Below, piece by piece: positions 43,006 to 53,991 of a stretch of DNA of 64,000 nt. The position numbers and the translations under genes are program-made. Origin of the DNA: Gautieria morchelliformis (lineage: Eukaryota; Basidiomycota; Agaricomycetes; Gomphales; Gomphaceae); NCBI GenBank assembly GCA_015179125.1, contig WHVA01000202.1, positions 62,001 to 126,000 of the forward strand, written 5' to 3'. How positions within the stretch are numbered: the stretch's first letter is position 1; each line of letters begins with the position of its first letter. Under the pieces are notes generated by a model. The model had not been told where the DNA came from and did not search any database. It was given only the letters and a program-made list of their open reading frames with translations.

Positions 43006-46000
43006 TTAATATATTCCGATTTGCTCGTTGAGAATCTTCACTCTAGGACTAAGAAGTCCTTTAGTGAGGATATCTGCCAACATTTGTTCGGTTGGCAAAT
43101 AAACGAGCTTGGCTTGTTGATTTTTGATTATATCTCGAAGGAAATATAATCGGATGTCGAAATGCTTGGTTCTCGTGTGTTGTTGGGTGCCATACGTGAT
43201 GGCAATGGCTGATTGATTGTCTGAATAAACTTGGATGGGTCTGTTCAGTGGTTGGAATATTTCAGAAATAAAATGGCGCATCCAAAGAGCCTCTTTGCCC
43301 GCATGGGTCAGGGCGACGAATTCGGCTTCAGTTGATGAGAGGGCTACTATCGACTGTTTCTGGCAACTCCATGAAACAGTGCCTCCATCAATCTGAAATA
43401 AGTATGCCGAATACGAACGCCTATGACTCTGTGAACCCCAATCCGCATCTGAATACCCCATCAAGCCGTCTTGATTTCTTCCAAGTGTGAGCTTGTAATG
43501 CTTCGTGCCTTTCAAATATTTGAAGACACGTTTGACTGCATTCCAGTGTGTGCCACCTGGATTTTCAAGGAATTGCGAGAGTAATGACACCGCAAATGCA
43601 ATGTCAGGTCGAGTGGCTACAGCCGCCCACATCAGTGATCCTATAGCTTGCCTGTATGGAAACTTCGACATGGCTTTCTTGCCTCTCTCTGTAGAAGGAC
43701 ATTGGTCTTTAGATAATTTTACGGCTGGATCAAGAGGCGTAGCATAAGTCTTTGCATCTTCGAGATTAAATTTTTTGATGATCTTCTCGATGTATGCAGG
43801 TTGTGAAATTGTAATGGTCTTCTTCTGCCAGTCTCTTTCGATTTTGAGATTCAATAGCCAATGAATCTCGCCTAGATCTTTCATACTGAAGACCTGAGCA
43901 AGATCTCGTTTGACTTCGTCCAGGACTGACTGATTCTCAGCTGTGATGGTAAGGTCGTCCACAGCTGTTGCAATGATCACATGCCCCTTTCCGCCACGTC
44001 TATAAAATACAGCCCCGTCTGTGGCTGACGTAGTGAATCCTAACTTGTGGAATTCACCACTTAGACGTTTGTACCATTCTCTTCCAGATTGCTTGAGGCC
44101 GTAGAGTGCTTTCTTCAAAAGTAGCACTTCGCCTTTGTCTCCTGACTCATATCCATACGGCTGCTTCATGTAAATAGGTTCGGGCAACGTAGCATTGAGG
44201 TATGCATAGTCCACGTCCATTTGATGAATAGGCCAGTCATTCCTAGCAGCAATGGCGCATATGATCCGTAGGGAGGATAACCGAGCAACAGGTGAGTATG
44301 TCTCATCATAGTCGACTCCAAACTTCTGCGTGAAGCCTTGGGCGACCATTCTCGATTTAGGTACTATTGGTTTCCCTTCTGGATTACGCTTCCAAAGGTA
44401 GACCCATTTGTTGCCGACAATGTTGGCTCCAGGAGGTGGTTTGGTTCTTTCCCACACTCCCTTGTCGATTAGGGCCTCATACTCTTTGTCCATTGATTTC
44501 TTCCACATAGGATTATTCAGAGCTTCGTCTGCATTGCTAGGCTCAATTTGACTCAAATCCGGCGCCTTGTTATTGTTTTGACCGTCGGTTAGAAACGCAC
44601 TGATGGCACACTCATAGCTACTGATGCCATCAATCTCGGAGGATAATTCTTGGTCGAATAAAATTTCTTTATGGTCCTCAATGTCCTCGTAAGCTAGCGT
44701 AGTCATATGTGCGCCAGTTTGTCTCTGAGTTTGAGATCTTGTCACGGGACCTGATGGGGCCGGCTGCACTTGTTGTTGACGGATCCTTTCGCTTCTCCTT
44801 ATCGGTTCAGCTTCTCTAGGTCTGTCATCAACTCCCTGAATAGGTTGCAGCTTTTCAAGATATTCTTCCGGTGCACTTTCATCAATTTCTTCGATCTTTG
44901 CCTCTTCGCTGACTAAGCGACCGGGCACAGGCACTGATGCCGGAATGGCCTTCTTCTCTTCTTTAGACGTAGGTAGCTTGGATTCCTCAATAGAAATGAT
45001 TGGGACCTTTCCCTTCTTCATTTCTGAATCAAAGACAACGTTCCGCTCGACAGAAACTTTGTGCGAGTCAGGCCAATAAACATAATGACCATGGCTCTGC
45101 GCAGAAATTCCTATCCACCGAGCTCTCTTGGCACGAGCTGCCAATTTATCTCCCTGAGTGATTTTAACGTAAATTTCAGTTCCCCACGTGTGAATGTCTT
45201 TGAGATTCGGTTTTTCATGGTGAATCATCTCGTAGGGCGTTTTATCTGGTAGAGCTCTTGTATGCGTCCTGTTCCTAAGATAATTGGCATGCTGTATCGC
45301 ATAGCCCCATAATATCTTAGGAAGGCTGATTCTAGCAGCATGGCACGAGTTCTCTCAGTGAGAGTTCGGTTCAGGCGTTCCGCAACACCATTGGACTCTG
45401 GTGTGTCGTGTACCGTCAACTGATGCTTCGTGCCTTGTTTGGCTAGATGCTGTTCGAATTCAGAGCTCGTATACTCGCCCCCTCGATCAGAAACAAGTGC
45501 CTTGATGTGCACATTTCTCTGTCGAAGCATTAAAGCCTCGTAGAGCTTGTACTTTGAGAATGCTTCTGATTTGTTCGCCATGAGATAAATCACCGATTCT
45601 CTTGAGTAGTCATCGATAAAGGAGACATAATATGACTTCTTATCCATGTGAGGTGTCTTGCAGGTCCCCAGACATCAGAATAAATTCTGTCACCGAATTT
45701 TGATGTTCGGTCTCTGGGTTCTCGAGGAAGAGGTTGCGCGCAATCTTGGCCTGAATACACGCATCACAGACAATTCTATCGCCTGTGGAGCTCAGTTCAA
45801 TGCCCAATATCATGCCATGATTTAATAGATGTTGTAGGGACTTCTGCGAGATGTGCCCCATCTTTTGATGAATTTCCATGGCAGATAAACACATATGGGC
45901 TTGAGCACTTGGTGACTGGAGGTCTAGTCGATATAAGCCATTGACTTTCGGTGCTTGCATCAATACTTTTCCAGCAGCATTAGATATTGTGCATTTCTGG

Positions 46001-47241
46001 CCACCGAGTCGAATGTCGTAGCCAGCATCATCGCACCGACCGATCGAGACGAGGGTAGCAGCAATTTTGGGTGCATAGTATGTATCTTGCAACGTGACTT
46101 CTACTGTTCTATCTCCAACCTTATTGGATAATACGAGCAGTCCTGAGCCGAAGGCATCAAAGTACCTTTGTTGGCTGCTCGGATAGTCCTCGGCTGTGAG
46201 AATTGACAGTAGTTCCTCAATAAATTTTTGTGAGGAGTCATATGCGATGTCGTTCCGGTGTCGAGTATGACTATAACTCCTGAGGATGTGCTCAAATTGA
46301 AATTAGAGCACTCGTCGAAATTGGTGAAGGCAAGATGCCCATCACCACTTTCCTCAGAAGAGACTCTTCTTCGGCAACATTCGCTTTTGCTTTACCCTTC
46401 TTCTTCTTCTTGCCTTTGGCTTTCTTCTTCTGACGTGGTCCTTGACCTTCTTTACCACCTCCTTTAGCCCAGCAATTTTCGATGAATGTCCAGGCTTTTT
46501 GCAGTTGGTGCATACATGCGCCTTCTGCCCTTCTGGTCCTTTTAGTAGATGAACCAATAAACACCTGCTCTTCTTGCGGGAGTGTTTTCTTCCTGTCATA
46601 CTGAGCCTTTAGTACCCTAATAATATTATCAGGGACCAATGGCATCCCGCATTCTTCAAGCGAAGTTGTAAGGGCATTCATGACTGCCTCATAGGATGGT
46701 GGAAGTGACGCAAGGATTATGTCCATGAATTCTTCTTCAGAAACTCTAGCTCCCATCTCATTAAGACGAGCATATAGGTCTTGGGCCTTGTCCAAGTGAT
46801 CTCTCAAGTCTCCATCCTCAGGACATCTCATACTGCGGAGTTGTCTCTGCAGGCTGGTGAGGACCATCTTGGGCTTTTTGGTCATTTCATTGACCAGTGC
46901 ATCCCAAGTCTCTTTTGCTGTCTTCTGCTTCTGTAGCATCAGGGCTAATGACTCTGACACTGAGACGATGATTTGGGTCTTGGCTTGTCCTTCTCTAGCA
47001 AGGTATCTCTCCAGCTTCTCCTCGCCTTATCCATCTGAGTTTCCTCAGCTTCTGTTAGAATATGGCCTGGGGGCATGACTGGAGGATCAGGAGGTCGAGT
47101 GACTCTCCCTTCTACATGCTTGAGTAGATTTTTGGACTCGAAATAGCTGATGAGAGTGGCTCGCCACAATGGCCAATTACTTCCATCAGTAGCAAGCTTC
47201 TCAACACCCAACAGCTTCTCAGAAGTGTCTCCGGGGCCCAT
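43006..47241 (-). pseudogene. Copia 2 gag-pol
   Basis: Homologous throughout to the copy 1 polyprotein. Gag starts at 47241 (MGPGDTSEKLLGVEK). Frameshifts near 47030, 46530, 46300, 46100, 45645 and 45228 split it. The zinc knuckle region, the DTG protease motif (LDTGTTSHM), the integrase core (SDRGGEYTSSEF), the reverse transcriptase (TAVDDLTITAEN) and RNase H (YSDADWGSQSH) are all present. The 740-codon part from 45228 to 43006 is open. Where copy 1 has its two stops this copy has sense codons (RLNEMGA, GGQKCTI). Confidence 0.85.
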
Positions 47242-47246
47242 AACCC

Positions 47247-47732
47247 TGTAGAGGACAGGAATTATAGGCAGTAGGTATGGACTTTTTCAAAAGAATAGAC
47301 TAGAAATAATTCACTCTCTCAGTGAATTTAGTGGTCACTGTAAATATATTATACACTACCTAGAAATAATTCACTACAGAGGATTTCTAGGTCAATAAAT
47401 CAAAGAATGCTAGACTAATTTACTTGCCTCTCTCAGTGAATTTAGTGTCACTGAGAGAGGGGGAAATGTTTCACTGCGCATGTACTACTACCCGGCCCTT
47501 TAGCGCCCAAGAGCTCGTGCGTCGAAGTCATTTCAGACTCCGCTGGGTGCAGCCGCTTGTGAAAGTAGGAATAACAAAATGAAATAGAGAGATAGGAATG
47601 AGTGGAAAATTTCGAAAATAACCAGAGAAATGGATGCATAATACAAGAACAATGAGAAGAAATTGAGAAACCACACAACAAATTGGATATATTATGCTTG
47701 ATTTTGGTGCAGGAGCATAAATGCACCCAACA
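47247..47732 (-). repeat. Copia 2 5' LTR
   Basis: 486 bp, shortened by several small deletions relative to the other three LTRs of this family. Followed on the minus strand by the primer site GGTTATGGGCCCC and the gag start, as in copy 1. Confidence 0.9.
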
Positions 47733-50625
47733 CGAGGAGCCAGTTGAGTATGGCCGTCGTGTCAGTGTCATCCTCGAATCTCTTCATCAGGTTCGTGTAT
47801 TCTCCTTTCGGGGTGAGTAGTTGGCAGGAGACTTGACCCGTGCCTTTTTGCATTGTATAGAGGTCATTGACGATACCGAGTCTGTGTTCCCACCCTGGTT
47901 CTATGGAGTCTTTGTCTGGCGGTCCTGGGGCTAAACCGGAGCGCGATAGGCCGTCGGCTGGGTTGCTCTTGCCATCTTGGTGCAGGAAGTCGACTATATC
48001 GTGCGCTAATATCGCTTCTTTGTACCTCGCGTGGGTTGGGGGTAGGGTCTTGTTCGAAAGTAAGTCCTTCACCGCTCGGCAGTCTGTTTTCAACACGATC
48101 TGATGGCCCCATATGAATTTGTGGAATTTGTCCAAAGCCCACTTCACTGCTTTCAGTTCTAGCTCGAAGGAGTGTTGTTTCTGTTCAGCCAATGAAGTCC
48201 TGCGGGAGGCAAATGCTATGGGGTGTAGGGCTTCTTCCATGGGTTCGGTTGCGCTGGTGATCGGCTGGTATTGTGCTAGGTATGCTGCTAGACCTTTCGC
48301 GCTCGCATCTGTTCCTACTACTAATGGTTTGCCTTCGATGATTGTGGACAGCACCGGAGCTTGCGTCAGTAATCCTTTGAGCTGCGCAAACGCTTTGTCT
48401 TGGGCAGCTGTCCACCTCCCTTCGAGCGAAGCGTTGATCAGAGCTTTCTTGTATGTCCCCTTTTTTTGTTTTTTTGACTCTCCTGATCTGGTGACCTGGA
48501 TCCCTCTGATCATCTCATAGAGGGGGTCTGCTACGATCGCGAAGGCTGGCATGCATGCGCGGAAGTGGCTGACGGTGCTGAGGAAGGCAAGTGTTTCATG
48601 TGCTGTCCTCGGCGTGGGCCAGTCTAAAATCGCTGTGACTTTAGAGAGGTCAGGGCGAATGCCTTCTGCTGACAATTCCACTCCCGCCCATAGGACGTGG
48701 GAGCAGAATAGGGAGATCTTCGATGGTGCGAGTACCACATTCTTCTCTCTACACCTTTGGAAGACTTTGCTTAGTTTTGCGAATAGGTCTTCAAAGGTAT
48801 CTGCTCCTTGGCATATATCATCCATGTAGTGTTCCACGTCTTGTCCGATCATCCCTTCGAATGCTCTAACCATCATTTCCAGGAAGGTGCTCGGTGCCCC
48901 TGTCAGGCCGAATGGCATGCGGACATACGTATAGTAGCCAAGGTCTTCTACTCGAAATGCTGTGAGTCCCCAGTTGCTCCGTCTGATGAGACAGGCATGG
49001 TACCCCATGGCTAAGTCAAGGACATTGTATAGTTTGTACCCGCTCATCTGATGTTGTCTTCTTGTCAGGTCGCCGACTGGGAATGATGGGGCTTGGGTAT
49101 GTTTGTTCAACGCTCCAAAGTTATTGCAAAGGCGCCATTGAGTGGGAGCTGGTGGTGGTAGAGGTCTGACCAGTTTCTTGTCTGCTGGTGAGTTGGGGTG
49201 TGGTAATTCAACTCCAGCGTCCTGACATGCGGCGTTAGCTAGAACTCGAAGTTCTTCTAGCGATCGGGCTTGGTCATGTCTCGGTTTGGGGGCTAAAACG
49301 ATTGGGCTGACGCAGCGGACGTCGTTGTATGGGATCCGGATGATGATCCCAGCTTCTACTAGCTTGTGGGTGTGTTGATGCAGCCACTCTCGCTGTGAGA
49401 CTGTGAGCGGGCGAGAAGTGTCGACTTTCGCCAGTTTGACCTCTTCTGGTATGTCAATTCGATGCTCGATGAAATCTATTGGTTTCACTTCGCTCAGTTG
49501 TAGTGCGAAAATGTCGGCATATCTCGCTATGAGGTCCATTATTTGTTCTCGTTGCTGTGGGAGGAGGGTGTCGCCAATCGTTACGCTCTTTTGGATCGTC
49601 GCGATGCAGTCCGGGTCAAACTTGTCTTCTGTTGTGGTTGACGGGCGTAGCTGGTTGACAAGCTTCGCTGTGTAGGCTAAGTTTGGTAGGTCATCTCCTG
49701 GGTCTATGATGCTCGTTGTTGTCTGACTGTTGAGGCACGTAGTATTTGGATCTGGAGCTGGTGTCGTTGACATCTGCTCCAGGCTGGTTGTGTTCGGTGC
49801 TGGTTTCTGAAACCTCAGGTGTTCAAAGAAGTTAGGTATGATTACTTCTTGTCCTCCTGTTTTCACTCTCAATTTGTCTGTTGCATAGTCGTGGATTGCT
49901 GAGCACCGTCCTAACCATGGTTTCCCTAGCAAGAGTTCGAAGGAGCCTCCCAAGTTGAGTATCTCTACCTGTATTTTCGTGGCGATCCCGTGTACGTTGA
50001 TGAACAGGTCTATTCGGCCCATGGATTTTGTGACTGTTCCATTCCCCATGACACAGGCTAGTGGCGACGGTTCTAAGTCTCCGAGGGTGGCGTGCCACTG
50101 TCACCATAGTGTAGAGTCTAGGGCACATAGTAAGCCTCCGTCATCAACCGTCCCTTCTACTCTGATAGTGCCTGTATTCTTGCCCGTGATGTCCACTTTC
50201 GTCAGGAAAGGGTTAGAAAACTGGTCCTCTTTTTCTCTTGGTAGAAACAGTTGGACTATCTCCCTTTCCTCTGGTTCTGTGACGAGTCGTCCGTTCGATC
50301 GAACTCTCCTTAACGCTTCTTGTGATGTTCTCATTTCTAAGAGAGACGTTGTCTCCTTCGCGTACCAAGAACGTGATATATTGCTAGTGTCTATATTGTT
50401 CGACATGTAGTTGGGTACATCTGGAAACGAGGGTCTCGTGTTGGGGTTCTGACCAAGATGCGTGCCGCTCGGGGCACCGATACCAAGAAAGCTCTGATGT
50501 GCTGGGGTTCGACTGGTTTTGGGTTGCGTTTTGTTCGTGTCTCCCGACGATGTCGATTCTCCTCGGGAGACTGGTGAGAGGAAAGGGGAAGAGTCTTGGG
50601 GTCTAGGAGAAGTATGGCTCTTCAT
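47733..50625 (-). pseudogene. Ty3-B pol: protease-like, reverse transcriptase, RNase H; integrase missing
   Basis: One frame from an ATG at 50623-50625 with a single TGA at 50101-50103. The protease-like region has CALDSTLW followed by VEILNLGGSFELLLGKPWL; the usual D-S/T-G is DST here, seen also in my memory of related mushroom elements, so it may be a lineage trait. Reverse transcriptase: TQWRLCNNFGALNKHTQ, NVLDLAMGYHACL, FGLTGAPSTFLEMM, and YMDD in VEHYMDDICQ. RNase H: LVVGTDASAKGLAAYLAQY, FELELKAVKWALDKF, LKTDCRAVKDLL. After TAILNWLL the copia 2 LTR begins and the integrase and 3' end are not found on the other side. Confidence 0.85.
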
Positions 50626-52589
50626 GCGTATTCTCCTCCACCATTTTCCGATTCATCTTCTAACCCTCCTTCCGTGCCGTCTAGTTGTGATGCATCTCCT
50701 GTCTGGAGATACAATAGCATCCGCTGTTGTCCTTGTCGGTTGGCTCTAGCCATTGCTCTAGACGCCGCCTTCCCAACGATTTCTCTGTATACTTGCTCAG
50801 GCCTAGGTAAGGACTTCTGTGGATCGCACACGGGGTCTCCTTTTCGGTGTCCTTGTATCCTGCATGTCCAGCATTCTTGGCTGCCGGGACTCGGGGAGCC
50901 GGGGGACAACGGGAACGGTCTATCTAGTGATGGTGTTGCATTTGGACCGTGAGTTGAAAAGAATAATTTGACTGCTGCGTCGTATTTTCTTTTGCCTTCT
51001 GATGACTCGTCGAATAGGAGGTCTACGGGCTTCGTCGTGTGTCCCCCTGGGGCTATTGGCTGGCGTGATGTGGAGTTGTTTGGGAGTGTGATGATAGCTG
51101 CTGGTTGACGGTTTGGGATAGGTGCGTTCTTCCTGTCTCTTTCCAGGGCTTCCATCCTGGCCGTATTGCTGGCTAATTGGTGTCCTAGGTTGCTAACTTG
51201 GAAGTCTACGGATGCTCTCATCGCCAATATTTGGTGATCTAAGTTCCTTAGCGTGAGGAGCAGAGTCTCGAAGTTGGGCATGTTCGAGTGATCGAATGGG
51301 AGTGCTTCTTGGACACACAACGGTAAGTTTTGGAAGACATAATGAGATTTTGTCACTGAGTCCATGCCCGGGAGTCTGGCACCTAGTTCGCTCAGTGTTT
51401 GGGCGAACTTCACTAGGGCCCACACTGGCCTCTGTTCTTCGTCTATCCTTTTTGTCAATAGTTCGACTTCCGAGATATGTGCGTTCTGCCAGTTGCTAAA
51501 CGTTTCTGCAATGGTGGGTAGTATTTCGCGGCTTGGGTAGACTTCTCCCCACTTCATCGTGAATGCTGACCAGGATGCTCTGCAGGTGGGGTCCCATGAC
51601 TTAAACCGGCGCATCGCTTCGCCCGAGAGACACAACTTTAGGTACTTGAGTTTCTCCGTTTCGTCTGCATCTATTCCTCGTTCATAGCAAGCTTTCTCGA
51701 ACGTTTGTAGCCACTTGTCTCCATCTTGTCCTGGGTTGCCTTTGAAAATGCTGACCTTCGACGCCATGATACTAGGAACCTTTTGTGCACTAGGATTGGT
51801 GGTTGTCTGGGTAAATGTAGGATTGTGAGGTGCTGCGGCCTTGGTCTGAGACACTCGTGGGATGTGCGGTGGTGTAAGTGTAGAGTTAGGTGCGAGTACT
51901 AGGGGTTGACCTAACAGGGGGCGTCTTGTAGTGGGAGACAGATGCGGTGGGGTGTCTCGGAGTGATTTGGCTGTTGAGTGGGAAGCTAGTCGTGGTGGTG
52001 TTGTTGTGGTTTCTGACCTGTCTAGGTCAGAGAGGGGGGACGAGAGGTGTAATGGGTCTCCGCCGAAGCTAGGTTCTTCTTTTGGTGTGGGGGACTCCAG
52101 CGTTGCTGCTCATGTCAATGCTCCGTAGAACTGTTCTATTTTCTCACAGACCGTACGTATGGAGATCGGAGTTTGGGCGTCTCTTGGTGATGTTCGGTAG
52201 ATCCACATGAAGTGCCACTTCTCGTGATTTTGTGTAATAGAGAAGATGATTCTCTCGATTTGGTCGTTTGGGAAACCGAGTCTGAGGACTTTAGCTGGTT
52301 CGGTGAGCTGGGTGGTGGCGATCTTCCACGCTCTGAGCTTGAGTGTGCCTGGGTAATGTATTCTGGTCTCGTAGATTTGGTCCCACCTCTCGGCCCACAC
52401 AAGTAGTGGAGCTCTTCCTGATATGGGGTTGTGAAAAATGCTCTTGTTTCGACTGACTTCGATCTCGGGGTCGACTGTGAATAGGGCACGTGTTTGGAGT
52501 TCTCTGATAGATCGTATCGGTGCGAACGGGATTGTCGAGTCTGGGTGATGACCAGTTTCTAAGGGGATCTCAGGCTGATCTTCTTTCAT
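50622..52589 (-). pseudogene. Ty3-B gag
   Basis: One frame from the ATG at 52589 with a single TGA at 52110-52112. N-terminal segment (WAERWDQIYETRIHYPG), Pro/Thr-rich linker, then the Gag core (SIFKGNPGQDGDKWLQTFEK, LKLCLSGEAMRRFKSWDP, AFTMKWGEVYPS) and a zinc-knuckle-like CWTCRIQGHRKGDPVC with C-x2-C-x4-H-x6-C, longer than the canonical x4. Its TGA stop overlaps the pol ATG as ATGA, a stop-start arrangement. Confidence 0.75.
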
Positions 52590-52647
52590 TCACGGGTGGT
52601 CTGGAACGTGGAAGGCTTGGGCTGTAAGGCTTCTGGTGATTTATGAT

Positions 52648-52663
52648 CTCACCGTTGCCACCA
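52648..52663 (-). other. Ty3-B primer-binding site (putative)
   Basis: TGGTGGCAACGGTGAG directly follows the LTR end on the minus strand. The TGG start fits a tRNA 3' CCA end; the tRNA was not identified. Confidence 0.5.
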
Positions 52664-53095
52664 TGTGGACACTGAGTGTACCAGGAAGAAGTGAGACAAG
52701 CGAAGATCGCGTCGAAATAGTATAGAGAACGCGAATGCGCAGTCTAGTAGGAAGAACAAAGCTAAGGCTAATCTGAGTTTCTCGGTGGTCTCCCTGCTGT
52801 ACAGTATCTAAGATAGGGAACTAACTACCTCGAACTGTGGGCGCTCCGGCGCTAGATGCGGAGAGGTGTGTGAACACGTCTCAGCGTCTACACTGGCAAG
52901 GCTTACATAATAGGGAAGACGGAAACTTGTAGAAGGTTACGGAAAGTGATGGAAGGTCGCGGAATGTCACGGAAGGTTATAGAAACTGACGGAAGGTTAT
53001 AGAAACTGACGGAAGGTTATGGAAACTGACGGAAGGTGACGGAAACTCATGGAAGGAAATAGAAACTTGTGGAAGGAAACACGTGAACCCTGACA
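52664..53095 (-). repeat. LTR shared by Ty3-B (5') and Ty3-C (3')
   Basis: 432 bp, minus-strand TGTCAGGGTTCACG...GTGTCCACA. Its left edge meets a primer site and Ty3-B gag; its right edge meets the Ty3-C polypurine tract. The right half (about 52895-53095) matches the Ty3-C 5' LTR; the left half does not. Bases 52925-53090 are an array of GGAAACTGAC/GGAAGGTTAT units. Confidence 0.75.
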
Positions 53096-53110
53096 TCACC
53101 CCCCTCTCAA
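53096..53110 (-). other. Ty3-C polypurine tract
   Basis: Minus strand TTGAGAGGGGGGTGA immediately before the LTR start, overlapping the end of the third ORF. Confidence 0.8.
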
Positions 53111-53748
53111 TGCTTGTCGTCCCGGCAAGCACAGCTGCCACCTAGCCCCCAACATCCACTGAGACATCGTTTCCAAGTATGCCACAGGCGGGACCACCAT
53201 CTCTCCTGGCCCTTCCCTTCCTGGTAGCGCAGGTCGATGATGAGCTCAGGGGGATTGGGGTCCATGGGCAAGTGCGGCCCTCGAAACCTTGCTTGACGTA
53301 TTCGCTCTCCTGCCATGTTACGGAAACGCCACCCCACCCAGCCTTCGAAAGTGTAGGGGGTTCCACAAGGGGGGGTTCCATCGTTGAGGAAGACAGGGTC
53401 GCCGACGTAGTACGTGTTCTCTCGTCTGTGTCGGGGTCTGAGGAAAGCGAGTGCAGGGCGAGTGGGCACCTGACTCTTCGCTGGTGTGAGGTCCTCAGAG
53501 CTGACGGACCACTTTGAAGACCATGCGGCGTCGAGATCACGGCAGTCAAGCATCCTTTGTAGCTTGGCTTCACTGGCTGCTCTGGATGACAAGAAGCCGG
53601 AGAAGTGCAGGAGGGTGGGATCGACACGTGACATGTTTGGCAGGTCAGAGAGGTTTTGGGTGAAGCTGGGGAGAGCAACAAGCTCAATGGGGGCGAGGAC
53701 ATGGTTGATGGACATGGTGGGGTCGATGCAGTGGAAGTGAGCGGTCAC
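53107..53748 (-). CDS. Ty3-C third ORF, 213 residues, unknown function
   Basis: Intact sense ORF between the chromodomain end of pol and the polypurine tract; its stop codon lies against that tract. Sequence: IELVALPSFTQNLSDLPNM, FSGFLSSRAASEAKLQRML, YVGDPVFLNDGTP, FEGWVGWRFRNMAGERIR. Tryptophan- and arginine-rich C-terminus with a late cysteine cluster (CLSGCWG, SCACRD). No signal peptide or membrane helix, so not an envelope-type protein. I believe similar small ORFs exist next to other mushroom Ty3 elements but cannot confirm this here. Role unknown. Confidence 0.6.
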   Translation of the reverse strand: MTAHFHCIDPTMSINHVLAPIELVALPSFTQNLSDLPNMSRVDPTLLHFSGFLSSRAASEAKLQRMLDCRDLDAAWSSKWSVSSEDLTPAKSQVPTRPALAFLRPRHRRENTYYVGDPVFLNDGTPPCGTPYTFEGWVGWRFRNMAGERIRQARFRGPHLPMDPNPPELIIDLRYQEGKGQERWWSRLWHTWKRCLSGCWGLGGSCACRDDKH

Positions 53749-53991
53749 AGGTGGAGAGGGGATATATAGCTTATTGGAATGAATTGGTTAGGCGGAGGCC
53801 GATATTGCTTATCTTTGGGGGTCTGGACCCTCGACATTATGAGTAGAAGCCCTGCCTGCTGTCCAGTCGAAGAGAGTTTGCCTGGAAGGTTCTGTGAAGT
53901 TCTGAAATCTCTGGAAGGGGAGGGACATGTATGTGGCTGCTGAGATATGCTGAGGTGCCTCTGGGTTCTGCCGGTGAAATTCCTTAACGAG

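Larger units (their letters stand above)
42495..47732 (-). mobile_element. Ty1/copia element, copy 2 (5238 bp)
   Basis: Same family as copy 1, inverted. LTRs at 42495-42992 and 47247-47732. Flanking five bases differ (CAGCT at left, CGAGG at right), so there is no target duplication. The right flank is Ty3-B pol; the left flank is unrelated coiled-coil sequence. Confidence 0.9.
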
